From DASSKW01 sp050739495 (lineage in GTDB: Bacteria; Pseudomonadota; Gammaproteobacteria; Natronospirales; REEB76), in the NCBI GenBank assembly GCA_050739495.1, contig JBOIBL010000104.1, forward strand, positions 1-40,847: a stretch of 40,847 bases of DNA, in the 5' to 3' direction. The notes beneath the pieces were generated by a model, which was not told the origin of the DNA, ran no database searches, and saw only the letters and a list, made by a program, of their open reading frames with translations. The position numbers were made by a program, and so were the translations under genes. Positions within the stretch are counted from its first letter, which is position 1. The number at the start of each line of letters is the position of its first letter. Positions 40,784-40,847 of this stretch are shown here, one piece after another.

Positions 40784-40847
40784 ATGACCCGATACGCCAC
40801 CGCCAATACCGTCGAAGAATTCCGCGCGCACCTCGAGGACGTGCACG
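40784..40847 (+). CDS. Start of an unidentified gene cut by the window edge
   Basis: The last 64 bases open with ATG and read MTRYATANTVEEFRAHLEDV in one frame without a stop. TACAAT, a good -10 box (40771-40776), lies only 7 bases upstream of the ATG, suggesting a very short leader. Too little is visible to identify it. Confidence 0.5.
   Translation, partial: MTRYATANTVEEFRAHLEDVH

Overview
The window looks like chromosomal DNA of a gammaproteobacterium that conserves energy with c-type cytochromes. Three things point there: the uvrY/gacA - uvrC - pgsA - tRNA-Gly/Cys/Leu block that is typical of Gammaproteobacteria, a system I type ccm operon, and plain proteobacterial housekeeping genes. 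I cannot name the species. Iron-oxidising or sulfur-oxidising gammaproteobacteria are plausible relatives, but this is inference.

Region A (1-18,933) is a cytochrome c maturation locus (ccmA, ccmB, ccmC, ccmD, ccmE and the start of ccmF, all on the minus strand) that is split between ccmE and ccmF by about 15 kb of electron-transport genes. The inserted block has two convergent units. The plus-strand unit encodes an AraC-type regulator, a fused haem c/outer-membrane beta-barrel protein resembling Cyc2, a dihaem cytochrome, a cupredoxin-like protein, and a cbb3-type oxidase: CcoN, a CcoO carrying two extra haem domains, CcoS, three small membrane proteins, a TauE/SafE-like protein, the copper ATPase CcoI, and a free-standing glutamyl-tRNA reductase dimerisation domain. 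The minus-strand unit encodes a monohaem cytochrome, a second haem-barrel fusion, a related monohaem cytochrome and a lipoprotein. I count nine CXXCH haem sites in the block. The simplest model runs electrons from outside the cell through the barrel-fused haems to periplasmic cytochromes and the cupredoxin, then to the oxidase, with haem c assembly and copper supply encoded alongside. The electron donor is unproven; Fe(II) is the leading guess.

Region B (18,940-23,121) holds three CCA-encoding tRNAs with a strong promoter and several hairpins, then pgsA, uvrC, a family 5 uracil-DNA glycosylase and a GacA/UvrY response regulator, all on the minus strand.

Region C (23,203-28,687) is the isocitrate node: NADP-type isocitrate dehydrogenase, isocitrate lyase and malate synthase, with a divergent LysR regulator and a plausible operator between them.

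Region D (28,705-34,112) has an RluE-type pseudouridine synthase, a class II DAHP synthase, a saccharopine dehydrogenase/ALDH7 pair (lysine-aminoadipate metabolism) and a half-length asparaginase-like protein.

Region E (34,133-40,847) has a patatin-BamA fusion (type Vd secretion), an NfeD-slipin pair, an esterase, a small membrane protein, a DUF488 protein and a gene start cut by the window edge. Base composition becomes clearly more GC-rich part-way through the slipin gene, at about 38.1-38.3 kb, which may mark a recombination boundary or an assembly join.
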